Source of the DNA: Citrifermentans bremense R1
GTDB taxonomy: Bacteria; Desulfobacterota; Desulfuromonadia; Geobacterales; Geobacteraceae
Assembly: GCF_000426865.1 (NCBI RefSeq)
Contig: NZ_AUGE01000011.1
Location: 50,027 to 114,026 of the forward strand
Length of the DNA stretch: 64,000 nt
Reading direction: 5' to 3'
Numbering within the stretch: position 1 is the stretch's first letter; every line of letters begins with the position of its first letter. Under the pieces are notes generated by a model. It did no database searches, was not told where the DNA came from, and saw only the letters and a program-made list of their open reading frames with translations. The translations under genes were made by a program, and so were the position numbers. Below, one piece after another: positions 36,459-46,238 of this stretch.

Positions 36459-36570
36459 TAGGTTGTCTCCGTAAATAAAATCTATTCCTGATCAATTCCC
36501 CTTTTACAAAGGGGTACTCAGGGGATTTTCAGCTACTTCACTAGGCTCTAGGGGGACAGAATTCCAGGGG

Positions 36571-36612
36571 TTCCTGGGGGACAGGCACCTTGCGGAGCCA
36601 GTCCCCCAGGAA
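36571..36612. repeat. 12-bp inverted repeat just after dapA
   Basis: TTCCTGGGGGAC (36571-36582) pairs perfectly with GTCCCCCAGGAA (36601-36612); it begins two bases past the dapA stop on the minus strand. A second hairpin (CCCCTTTTACAAAGGGG) lies near 36498-36515. Both resemble dispersed intergenic repeats and may reduce readthrough into dapB. Confidence 0.7.
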
Positions 36613-36614
36613 TG

Positions 36615-37487
36615 CTAGATGAGCTTGTATTCCTTCATGATGGCGGTCAACTTGGCCAGGTTCGCCTCCATCAGCGGGGCGAGCGGCAGGCGGACCTCGG
36701 AGCTGCATTTGCCCATGAGGGAAACGGCGGCCTTGACCGGCACCGGGTTGCTCTCGATGAACATCGCGTTGGAGATCTTCAGCAGGTACAGGTGCAACCT
36801 GCGCGCCTCTTCCATGTTGCCGGCGTTGAACGCGTCGACCAGCGAAGAGACTTCCTTCGGCATGATGTTGGCGGTTACGGAGATGACACCTTTACCACCT
36901 GCGGCCATGATGGGGAGGGTGATGAAGTCGTCACCGGAAAGAACGTCGATCTTGTCCCCACAAAGGGCGAGCACCTCGGAAGCCTGCTGCAGCGAGCCGG
37001 TTGCCTCCTTGATCGCCACGATATTCTGGTGCACGGACAGCCTCGCCACCGTTTCCGGCAACAGGTTGACACCGGTGCGGCCCGGTACGTTGTAAAGGAT
37101 CTGGGGGAGCGCTACGGCATCGGCAACCGCTTTGTAGTGACGGAACAGCCCTTCCTGGGAAGGCTTGTTGTAGTACGGGGTCACCAGGAGCGCGCCGTCC
37201 GCGCCCAGCTCCTTGGCGTGCTGGGTGATCTCGATCGCCTCGTGGGTCGAATTGGACCCCGTGCCGGCGATGACCGGAACCCTTTTGTTGACCTGCTCGA
37301 CCACGACTTGGATGACACGGTCGTGCTCGACATAGCTGAGGGTGGAAGACTCGCCGGTCGTGCCGCAGGGAACGATTGCGTCGGTACCGTTCTCTATCTG
37401 GAATTCCACAAGCTCGCGCAGTTTCTCTTCGTCCACCGCTCCGTTTTTGAATGGGGTGACGATGGCTACGATGCTTCCTTGGAACAT
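36615..37487 (-). CDS. dapA: 4-hydroxy-tetrahydrodipicolinate synthase
   Basis: A 290-residue TIM-barrel aldolase that condenses pyruvate with aspartate semialdehyde, the committed step to lysine and diaminopimelate. Typical motifs are GSIVAIVTPFKNGAVDEEKL, CGTTGESSTLS, the YNVPGRTGVN tyrosine loop and the Schiff-base lysine in VAIKEATGSL. The ATG follows AAGGAGGTAG at ideal spacing. It is the second gene of the operon after lysA and is followed by an inverted repeat. Confidence 0.97.
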   Translation of the reverse strand: MFQGSIVAIVTPFKNGAVDEEKLRELVEFQIENGTDAIVPCGTTGESSTLSYVEHDRVIQVVVEQVNKRVPVIAGTGSNSTHEAIEITQHAKELGADGALLVTPYYNKPSQEGLFRHYKAVADAVALPQILYNVPGRTGVNLLPETVARLSVHQNIVAIKEATGSLQQASEVLALCGDKIDVLSGDDFITLPIMAAGGKGVISVTANIMPKEVSSLVDAFNAGNMEEARRLHLYLLKISNAMFIESNPVPVKAAVSLMGKCSSEVRLPLAPLMEANLAKLTAIMKEYKLI

Positions 37488-37602
37488 GTGCTACCTCCTT
37501 GTATGACTGCTAACGGTTATTGAAATTGTTAGAGCTCCGCGGCGCCGCGACAGTTTTGCCGCGGCTCCATCGGGGCTCGAAGCGTCAAGCGAGCGGAGCC
37601 TC

Positions 37603-38856
37603 TTAAAGAAAGGACGGAACGCGCTCGCCCCGGACCAGGTCCTCCAGCTTCTCCCGGTCGCGCACCACTTCGAACTTGCCCCCGTCGACCATGACTTCGG
37701 CGGCGCGGGGGCGGCTGTTGTAATTGCTGCTCATGGTGAAGCCGTAGGCGCCGGCCGACATGAATGCAATCAGGTCGCCCTGACGGAAGTTCGGTATCTC
37801 GCGCTCTTTCACCAGGAAATCGCCCGATTCGCAGATGGGACCGACGATATCGCCTTCGATCACGCCGTCCTGGTTCCTGAAGACCGGCCTGACGCCGTGG
37901 AAGGAGCCGTAGAGAGACGGACGGGCCAGGTCGTTCATGCCGGCATCCACGATGACGAAGTTTTTTTCCTCGCCTTTTTTAGTGTAGAGGCATTTGCCGA
38001 CCAAAATGCCGGCATTGCCTACTAGGTTCCTCCCTGGCTCGAAAATTAGGTGCAGCCCGAGATCCTTGGTCTCTTCCTGGATGGAGGAGCCGTAATCTGC
38101 AGGCAGCGGTGGTGCTTCGTCGTCGTACTGGATGCCGAGGCCGCCACCAAGATCGAGATATTTGATGTCGATCCCCATCCCCCTCACGCCGTCCAGGAGC
38201 CTTTTCAGCTTCTTGATGGCGTCGACAAAGGGAGAGACCTTGGTGAGCTGGCTGCCGATGTGGCAGTCAATGCCCAGTATCTCTATGTTGGCGAGTCCCT
38301 TGGCGCGCTGGTACTGCTCCAGGGCGCGCTCGATGTTTATGCCGAACTTGGCCTTCTTCAGGCCCGTGGTGATGTACGGATGGGTTTGAGGGTCGACGTC
38401 CGGGTTCACGCGGATGGCGATACCCGCCTTCTTGCCGATACGGCCGGCGACATCGCTGATGCGGTCCAGTTCCTGCTCGGACTCAACGTTGAACATCAGT
38501 ATTCCGCTCTCCAGCGCGTAGGCGATCTCGTCGTCCCTTTTGCCCACCCCGGAGTAGACCACTTTCTTCGGGTCCACCCCCGCGGCGAGCGCACGGTAAA
38601 GTTCTCCGCCGGAGACGATGTCGACCCCGCCCCCCAGGTTGATGAAGGTCTTCAGCACAGCGAGGTTGGAGTTGGCCTTGACGGAGTAGCAGATGGTATG
38701 AGGTGCCTGGGCGAAGGCATCGTCCATGGCCTTGTAGTGTCTTTCCAGCGTCGCCTTTGAATAGATATAGACGGGGCTGCCGACGGCGGCGACAATATCC
38801 TTTATCGCCACGTCTTCTGCGAACAGCTCTTCACCTTTATATTGGAAATGATGCAT
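37603..38856 (-). CDS. lysA: Diaminopimelate decarboxylase
   Basis: A 417-residue fold-type III PLP enzyme for the last lysine step. PLP lysine is in ICYSVKANSNLAV near residue 60; HIGSQLT, the glycine-rich GGGLGIQY, EPGRNLVGNAG, and the CESGDFL active-site Cys are all present. The ATG follows AGGGGGACG. It heads the lysA-dapA-dapB-dapL operon, with a TTGACA promoter upstream in the AT-rich gap. Size and motifs are normal. Confidence 0.97.
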   Translation of the reverse strand: MHHFQYKGEELFAEDVAIKDIVAAVGSPVYIYSKATLERHYKAMDDAFAQAPHTICYSVKANSNLAVLKTFINLGGGVDIVSGGELYRALAAGVDPKKVVYSGVGKRDDEIAYALESGILMFNVESEQELDRISDVAGRIGKKAGIAIRVNPDVDPQTHPYITTGLKKAKFGINIERALEQYQRAKGLANIEILGIDCHIGSQLTKVSPFVDAIKKLKRLLDGVRGMGIDIKYLDLGGGLGIQYDDEAPPLPADYGSSIQEETKDLGLHLIFEPGRNLVGNAGILVGKCLYTKKGEEKNFVIVDAGMNDLARPSLYGSFHGVRPVFRNQDGVIEGDIVGPICESGDFLVKEREIPNFRQGDLIAFMSAGAYGFTMSSNYNSRPRAAEVMVDGGKFEVVRDREKLEDLVRGERVPSFL

Positions 38857-38915
38857 GTTCTCGTCCCCCTTAGATCTCTTTCAAAATCTACGGCGTAAAC
38901 AAAAAAAGTTTTTAT

Positions 38916-38944
38916 TTCTAACATACAAAAGATGCAGTTGTCAA
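38916..38944 (-). promoter_or_regulatory. Sigma70-type promoter for the lysine operon
   Basis: On the minus strand TTGACA (complement of 38939-38944), a 17-base spacer and TTAGAA (complement of 38916-38921). It lies about 60 bases before lysA. Confidence 0.55.
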
Positions 38945-39407
38945 AATTATTGCTCCCGGAAAGGGCTAAGAATTCCGGGGTTCACTCAGAGGTTTCCATC
39001 AAAAGAGGGGATAAGGCGACTACTGAAACAGTTTTTTACTATGTCCAAAAACAGCCTTGCTGAGTGTGCAATTTCCAATTATCTATCCACTATCGCCAGC
39101 AGAGAAGAATTCTTGGTTTCGATACCTTCCACTAGACCCTCAAGCAGTTGCTCGCCGACAGTCACTTCACGTCGTTAGTAGATTCTAAACAAATGTGAGA
39201 CAGTCTCCGCTCTCCGGAAAATTAAACCTGAAGAGTTTGAACCAGCTCTGAGGGCCTCACTCAGCCAAATTGCACAAAAATTAGGCTTTCAAAAAGCAGT
39301 CAAAAACGGTCGATCTCACATCTCCCCAACCCATGGCTCATCTTTTAATCTGTCGTCCATTTATGACTGCTTTTTGCTCATTAGATAAAATATTAACAAT
39401 TATTAAC
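38945..39407. other. AT-rich gap between lysA and rsmG with possible gene remnants
   Basis: About 460 bases with much lower GC than neighbours and no convincing intact gene. Two short protein-like stretches can be read. On the minus strand (about 39087-39176) REVTVGEQLLEGL continues for about 30 codons to a stop. On the plus strand (about 39196-39390) an open frame includes ALRKIKPEEFEPALRASL. Both lack a start with a ribosome site, so they look like degraded remnants, perhaps of a regulator or mobile gene; no family is assigned. Confidence 0.4.
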
Positions 39408-40057
39408 CTAGTTTCGCCCTATTATAACCAACGATCTGGCGTCGCCGGTGCCGGGAAGGGCAAAATCAATGATTTCGAGTACGCCGGTGCCGAGAGCGTC
39501 GAGTTTGTCCTTCGCTCCTTCCACCTCTTCGGCAGCGCTGCGCCCTTTCATGGCGACGATGCGTCCCTCCGGTTTCAGAACCGGCAGCGCCATGGCGACG
39601 AAGGAGGGAATGTCGGAGAACGCCCTGGATACAACCCAGTCAAAGCTGGCAGCATACTCCTGCGCCAGCGTCTCCGCCCGCACATGCAGCGCGGTGAAGC
39701 CCGTAAGGTTCAGAAGCCGCACCGCCTGCTTCTGGAAACTGATTTTCTTCACCACGGCATCCACAGAAACCATCTCCAGGTCAGGCTGTACGATCTTCAC
39801 CGGGATACAGGGAAAGCCCCCGCCCGAGCCGATATCGAGCAGGCGCCCGGGGCCGCGCACCGCCTTGAGGAGGCTCAACGAATCGACCAGATGCTTGAGG
39901 GCGATATCCTCGTCGCCGGTGATGGCCGTAAGGTTAATCTTCCGGTTCCACTTCTTGAGCTCCTCGGCGAAGAGGTTCAGGCTCTCCAACTGCGCCGAGT
40001 CGAGCTGCACGCCCAGCTCGGCGGCGCCCTTTTTCAGGAGGTCTTTCGCGCTCTGTA

Positions 40058-40061
<4 letters not shown>
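39408..40061 (-). CDS. rsmG: 16S rRNA 7-methylguanosine methyltransferase RsmG (GidB)
   Basis: A 217-residue SAM-dependent enzyme that methylates G527 (E. coli numbering) of 16S rRNA. It shows KWNRKINLTAITGDEDIALKHLVDSL at the N-terminus, the SAM-binding DIGSGGGFPCIPVKI, and the conserved WVVSRAFSDIPSF. The ATG overlaps the mnmG stop (ATGA), the usual coupled arrangement. Length is normal. It is the last gene of the rpmH-to-rsmG cluster; parA/parB, which often follow, are not here. Confidence 0.97.
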
Positions 40062-41932
<1,871 letters not shown>

Positions 41933-42006
41933 AACCTTACTCCATTGATGCCTGAGACTTATTTGCCGCAGAGGACGCTGAGGTCGCAGAGGGATTTAAA
42001 CTGAAT

Positions 42007-42022
42007 TGTTCCACGTGGAACA
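42007..42022. promoter_or_regulatory. parS: parS centromere-like site (ParB binding)
   Basis: TGTTCCACGTGGAACA is a perfect 16-base palindrome differing from the common parS consensus TGTTTCACGTGAAACA by one symmetric pair. It lies in the mnmG-mnmE gap about 4 kb from dnaA, a normal origin-proximal place. Confidence 0.85.
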
Positions 42023-42174
42023 TTAGGTCTAACGGCGCAACCGGCGTGCGCTCACAGCGTGAAAACAACGACTATAAATATCCTGGCAGCTTCCCACGTT
42101 GCAAACTTCACCGTACCGTATCCTTCATATCGTGCTCTGGAGCCAGCAAACTATCAGCATAGGTTCCAAAGCTA

Positions 42175-42190
42175 TGTTCCACGTTAAACA
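42175..42190. promoter_or_regulatory. parS: Second, imperfect parS-like site
   Basis: TGTTCCACGTTAAACA keeps the TGTT...CACGT...AAACA frame with two differences from the parS consensus and lies 168 bases from the perfect site. It is probably a weaker ParB-binding site. Confidence 0.65.
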
Positions 42191-42235
42191 AACTAGAAAT
42201 CCTGAACCATCCCGAGATGTTACACACTAATAGAT

Positions 42236-43603
42236 CTACTTCCCAATACAGAAGCTGGAGAAAATCCGGTCCAGTACGTCGTCCGCCGTAGTCTCGCCGG
42301 TGACCTCCCCTACCGCGTCCAGCGCATCGCGCAGATCGACGGGGAGAAGCTCCATATTCACCCCGGACTCCAGGTTCGCTACGAACGATTGCAGCGACTC
42401 CCTCGCCTTCAAGAGCGCATCGCGATGCCGCGCCTTGGAGAGGGCTACAAACTCGCGACCATCTATGGCGTGCCCGTGCATGAAGGCGTTGGTGATGGCG
42501 TCACGCAGTTGAGGGACGCCGTCTCCAGTGTGGGTGGAGATAGCGACCACCGGAGCGAAGCAGCCGGAGGGAAGCTCCACCGCCAGCGGCAGGTCGGACT
42601 TGTTGCGCACCACGATGCAGCTCTTCGATCCGATGGCCTCCAGGATGGCGGCGTCTTCATCCTCAAAAGCGGACGACCCGTCGATGACAAAAAGAACAAG
42701 GTCCGCCTTGGGAATACGGTCCAGTGAAAGGCGCACGCCTTCCTGCTCTACCTGGTCTTCGGACTCGCGGATCCCGGCGGTGTCCAGGAGCTTCACAGGG
42801 AGGCCGTTTATGTTGACCACCTCCTCGATGAGGTCCCTGGTGGTGCCGGGAACGGAGGTGACGATGGCGCGTTTTTCCTTTAATAGCGTGTTGAGCAGGC
42901 TCGACTTTCCTACGTTGGGCTTGCCGGCGATAACCACGGACACACCGTCGCGTAGCACCCTCCCCTCGTCGAACCCGGCGATCAGGGCATCTAGTTCAGC
43001 CAGCGCGGGGGCCACTTTGCCCAACACGTCGGTCTCTACAGCGACATTCACGTCATCCTCGGGAAAGTCGATCAACGCCTCGACATAGGCCAGCGCATAA
43101 ACTATCCCTTCTTTCACCGTTGAGATGCGCCGCGACAGGAGCCCTTCCCGCTGATGCTGGGCCAGTGCCAACGACGCATCGGTACGGCTGGATATGACGT
43201 CCATCACGGCTTCTGCCTGCACCAGATCGATGCGCCCGTTGAGGAAGGCACGCTTGGTGAACTCGCCTGGCTCAGCCGGGCGCGCCCCTTGGGAGATGAT
43301 CAGCGACAGTATGCGGGAGACCACCAAGGTGCCGCCGTGGCACTGTATCTCGACCACGTCCTCGCGGGTGTAGGAGTTGGGCGCCTTCATATATACGGCC
43401 ATGGCCTCGTCCACCAGGTCGCCGGTTCCGGGCTGTACCACTTCACCATAAGAAAAACGGTGGCTTTTTAGGCCACCGTTCGATTTGGCGTTGAAGATGC
43501 TCCGGGCGATCTGCAGAGCTGCGGGGCCGCTGATCCTGACGATCCCGATGCCGCCTTCCCCTACCGAAGTGCTGATTGCTGCAATTGTGTCGCGGACATA
43601 CAT
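42236..43603 (-). CDS. mnmE: tRNA modification GTPase MnmE (TrmE)
   Basis: A 455-residue GTPase partner of MnmG. It has the N-terminal tetrahydrofolate-binding domain (DTIAAISTSVGEGGIGIVRISG), the G domain with P-loop GKPNVGKSSLLN, DTAGIRE and NKSD, and the C-terminal signature CIGK. Its start lies 20 bases after the yidC stop. A jag (R3H/KH) gene, common between yidC and mnmE, is not present here. The downstream gap carries parS sites. Confidence 0.97.
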   Translation of the reverse strand: MYVRDTIAAISTSVGEGGIGIVRISGPAALQIARSIFNAKSNGGLKSHRFSYGEVVQPGTGDLVDEAMAVYMKAPNSYTREDVVEIQCHGGTLVVSRILSLIISQGARPAEPGEFTKRAFLNGRIDLVQAEAVMDVISSRTDASLALAQHQREGLLSRRISTVKEGIVYALAYVEALIDFPEDDVNVAVETDVLGKVAPALAELDALIAGFDEGRVLRDGVSVVIAGKPNVGKSSLLNTLLKEKRAIVTSVPGTTRDLIEEVVNINGLPVKLLDTAGIRESEDQVEQEGVRLSLDRIPKADLVLFVIDGSSAFEDEDAAILEAIGSKSCIVVRNKSDLPLAVELPSGCFAPVVAISTHTGDGVPQLRDAITNAFMHGHAIDGREFVALSKARHRDALLKARESLQSFVANLESGVNMELLPVDLRDALDAVGEVTGETTADDVLDRIFSSFCIGK

Positions 43604-43622
43604 TTGCTGTACCTGATGCCGG

Positions 43623-45233
43623 TTAGTCTGCTACGGCTTTGTTGATATACATCTGCTGCGCGATGGTCAGCACGTTGTTCACCAGCCAGTAGATAACAAG
43701 GCCGGACGGGAAGTTCAGAAACATGAAGGTGAAGACGATGGGAAGCATGAGCATCATCTTGGCCTGCACCGGATCCATGTTGGTCGGGGTCATCTTCTGC
43801 TGGATGAACATGGTGGCGCCCATGATGATCGGGGTCACGTAGTACGGGTCCTTGGCGGAGAGGTCGGTGATCCAGAGGTAAAAGGGCGCGTGGCGCAGTT
43901 CGATGGAGTACATCAGCGCGCGGTAGAGTCCGAAGAATACAGGAATCTGCACCAGCATCGGAAGGCAGCCACCGAGAGGATTCACCTTGTGGGTCTTGTA
44001 CAGTTCCATCACGGCGCGATTCATTGCATCGCGATCGTTCTTGAACTTCTCCTTCAGCTCAGTCATCTTGGGCTGCAGCTTCTGCATGTCCTTCATCGAC
44101 TTGTAGCTCTTGTGGGTGAGCGGGAAGAAGACAAGTTTCAGGATGAAGGTGATGATGATAATGGCGATGCCGTAGTTGCCGGTGTACTTGTAAAGGAATT
44201 TGAGTGAATGAACCAGCGGCTTCGCAATAGGACCGAACCAGCCGTAGTCTATTACTTCATCCAGACGGTCACCCTGCAGCTTCAGGATGTCGAGATCCTT
44301 CGGGCCATAGTAGACGGCGTAATTTACAGCGGAACGCTGACCAGGTGCCACGGTGACAGTGGGCGAAACGATGTCGCGCTGAATGGCGTCATTGGCCGGG
44401 CGCGTGATGCGAACCTGGCTGATGCTCCCTTTGTCGGCGATGATGCCGTCCATGAAGTACTTGTCGGCAAACGCGGACCAAGCGATGTCCTTCCCGTACT
44501 GCACCGGGTTCTTGAGCAGGTCGTCCAGCTTGTCGACCTTCACCTTCCCTTCGCTTAGGGTCGAGGGTGCATGAACTTCGTACCTCCCCTCCTTCTTCGC
44601 TTCTACGACGCGAGAGGTCTGCAGCGTATGCATGGCCCCGGTCAGCGCCACATTCCCTAGGTTCTGGACTTCCTCGGTAAGGTCGATGCGGTAGGCGTCG
44701 CCGGAAAAGGTATAAACCTTCCTGAAGGTGATCCCCTGCGAAGTGGTGGTGGAGAATTCAAGCGATCCCTTGCCGCCGTTCGTGACCTTGACCTCACCGG
44801 TGCTTGCGCTGTAAAGGGCGTCAGGGGAGATGCCGAACTCCCTGGAGTCGCTGAGAAGCGCATAGCGGTTGGCTGCGGTCTCGTTGACCAGGACGATGTC
44901 CTTTCCATGGGGGCCGGAAGTCTCCTTGTACTTCTTGAGGACGAACTTCTTCAGGCCGCCCCCTTGGGTGGAGAACACGGCGGTGTAGAGATCGGTATCG
45001 ACGGTGACGTCCTTGGCAACAGCTGGCGCCTGCCCCGCCTGCGGTGCAGGCACAGCGACGGGCGCGGTACCTGCGGTCGGTGCAACTGCCGCCGGTGCTG
45101 GCGCGGTAGCGGAGCTCATGGCTGCCTGTTTGGCGCCTGGCGCCGGTACCGGTTTGGGCGTCGGGAAAATGAAAGAGTAAGCGTAGAGGACCCCGATGGA
45201 GAGGAGTACCGCTATGATGAGACGTTTTTCCAT
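43623..45233 (-). CDS. yidC: Membrane protein insertase YidC
   Basis: A 536-residue inner-membrane insertase. It has an N-terminal transmembrane segment (LIIAVLLSIGVLYAYSFIFP), an Ala/Pro-rich linker, a large periplasmic beta domain (about 80-330), then the conserved five-helix core with the cytoplasmic region (YKSMKDMQKLQPKMTELKEKFKNDRDAMNRAVMELYK) and GGCLPMLVQIPVFFGLYRAL. The ATG follows CAGGAG. It is in the canonical rpmH-rnpA-yidD-yidC order and inserts membrane proteins with or without SecYEG. Confidence 0.97.
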   Translation of the reverse strand: MEKRLIIAVLLSIGVLYAYSFIFPTPKPVPAPGAKQAAMSSATAPAPAAVAPTAGTAPVAVPAPQAGQAPAVAKDVTVDTDLYTAVFSTQGGGLKKFVLKKYKETSGPHGKDIVLVNETAANRYALLSDSREFGISPDALYSASTGEVKVTNGGKGSLEFSTTTSQGITFRKVYTFSGDAYRIDLTEEVQNLGNVALTGAMHTLQTSRVVEAKKEGRYEVHAPSTLSEGKVKVDKLDDLLKNPVQYGKDIAWSAFADKYFMDGIIADKGSISQVRITRPANDAIQRDIVSPTVTVAPGQRSAVNYAVYYGPKDLDILKLQGDRLDEVIDYGWFGPIAKPLVHSLKFLYKYTGNYGIAIIIITFILKLVFFPLTHKSYKSMKDMQKLQPKMTELKEKFKNDRDAMNRAVMELYKTHKVNPLGGCLPMLVQIPVFFGLYRALMYSIELRHAPFYLWITDLSAKDPYYVTPIIMGATMFIQQKMTPTNMDPVQAKMMLMLPIVFTFMFLNFPSGLVIYWLVNNVLTIAQQMYINKAVAD

Positions 45234-45251
45234 GAAATTCTCCTGAAGAGA

Positions 45252-45464
45252 CTATTTAACCGGATCGTACCCCCCCGGATGAAACGGGTGGCACTTCAGT
45301 ACACGAGCGGCCGTCAACCACAACCCCTTTACGGGACCGTACTTTTCCAATGCTTGTAAGGAGTAATGCGAACAGGTAGGGTAAAAACGGCAGGAAGGGG
45401 CCTTGAGTGGAGAGATGAACCTCTGGTAGAAAACTACAAGGCCTATGAATATCTCTTTAAGCAT
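45252..45464 (-). CDS. yidD: Membrane protein insertion efficiency factor YidD
   Basis: A 70-residue protein starting at ATG 45464 ([20 protein letters not shown]), with the family motif [19 protein letters not shown] and the end [12 protein letters not shown]. The start overlaps the last eight bases of rnpA, so translation is probably coupled; an in-frame ATG at 45548 would add a non-conserved 28-residue extension lying wholly inside rnpA. It acts near the inner membrane to help YidC-dependent insertion. Confidence 0.93.
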   Translation of the reverse strand: MLKEIFIGLVVFYQRFISPLKAPSCRFYPTCSHYSLQALEKYGPVKGLWLTAARVLKCHPFHPGGYDPVK

Positions 45465-45807
45465 ACTTTTTTCGCAGCCGCCCGAAGGCGGCTGCGAGCT
45501 CTGTTGAAATCTGGTGAAAGTCAAGCACGTCCGCCCCTTTCTTGGCAACTATGTTGATGTCAGCCGAGATAAAAAGAGACTTATTCTGCCTGTAAAACTC
45601 CCGTAGCCTTCTCTTGATACTGTTCCGGACTACGGCGTTCCCTACCTTCTTGCTCGCGGTAAACCCAACCCTCGTACCCGTACCTTCATTGCGTTTCAAC
45701 AGCACAAGGAAGTACTGCGTATGCAGCTTCGATGCACCTTCGTTGAACTGCAGGAACTCGGGACGCCTTAAAAGGCGTTCGGCCTTGGGAAAATTGGAGC
45801 TGGTCAA
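45457..45807 (-). CDS. rnpA: Ribonuclease P protein component
   Basis: A 116-residue basic protein that assists RNase P RNA in tRNA 5' maturation. It has the N-terminal [11 protein letters not shown] and the RNA-binding signature [30 protein letters not shown]. The start is a TTG at 45807, nine bases after the rpmH stop; non-ATG starts are common for this gene. It overlaps yidD. Confidence 0.95.
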   Translation of the reverse strand: MTSSNFPKAERLLRRPEFLQFNEGASKLHTQYFLVLLKRNEGTGTRVGFTASKKVGNAVVRNSIKRRLREFYRQNKSLFISADINIVAKKGADVLDFHQISTELAAAFGRLRKKYA

Positions 45808-45816
45808 ACAGGAAAA

Positions 45817-45966
45817 CTATTTGGTGGCGATGCTTACGGAAAGACGCTTGCGCCCTTTGGCCCTTCTCCTCTTGATGACGAGACGGCCGTTCTTGGTGGC
45901 CATACGTACCAAGAAACCGTGGGTTCTTTTCCTGGAGGTGTTGCTGGGCTGGAAGGTTCTTTTCAT
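45817..45966 (-). CDS. rpmH: 50S ribosomal protein L34
   Basis: A 49-residue, strongly basic protein beginning [20 protein letters not shown] and continuing [21 protein letters not shown], the L34 signature. Being very short it is easy to miss. It heads the minus-strand rpmH-rnpA-yidD-yidC-mnmE-mnmG-rsmG run, divergent from dnaA across 272 bases of AT-rich DNA. Confidence 0.97.
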   Translation of the reverse strand: MKRTFQPSNTSRKRTHGFLVRMATKNGRLVIKRRRAKGRKRLSVSIATK

Positions 45967-46181
45967 CTTTATCTACTCCTTAAACGTTATGGTAATCAGT
46001 ACTTTTAAAGGCAAGTGTCGAACTTAAACATAAACGACAATCTATGTCAAGGTGTTTTTCCAAAGTCAAGTTTTGCCTTGCAAAAACGGGCCTGCTCTGA
46101 TAGTCTGCGGCTGCAAAAAAATTAACATCGGCTTAGTCTGTGTAAAACTCGATAACCTACTGTATTTACCTATCTTATTTA

Positions 46182-46201
46182 TTATCAACAGTTGTTGATA
46201 A
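46182..46201. promoter_or_regulatory. Inverted pair of DnaA-box-like sites upstream of dnaA
   Basis: TTATCAACA (46182-46190) and TGTTGATAA (46193-46201) face each other two bases apart, about 40-55 bases before dnaA, in an AT-rich gap between rpmH and dnaA. They differ by one base from TTATCCACA and may serve dnaA autoregulation and/or a second origin lobe. Confidence 0.65.
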
Positions 46202-46238
46202 ATCTGTTTAAAAACAGTGAAAAAAAAGGCCTCTCTCC

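Noticed and set aside
38855..39178. 107-codon plus-strand frame in the lysA-rsmG gap
   Set aside because: It begins inside the lysA start region with no ribosome site and the product is low-complexity in its second half; it looks like chance in AT-rich DNA.
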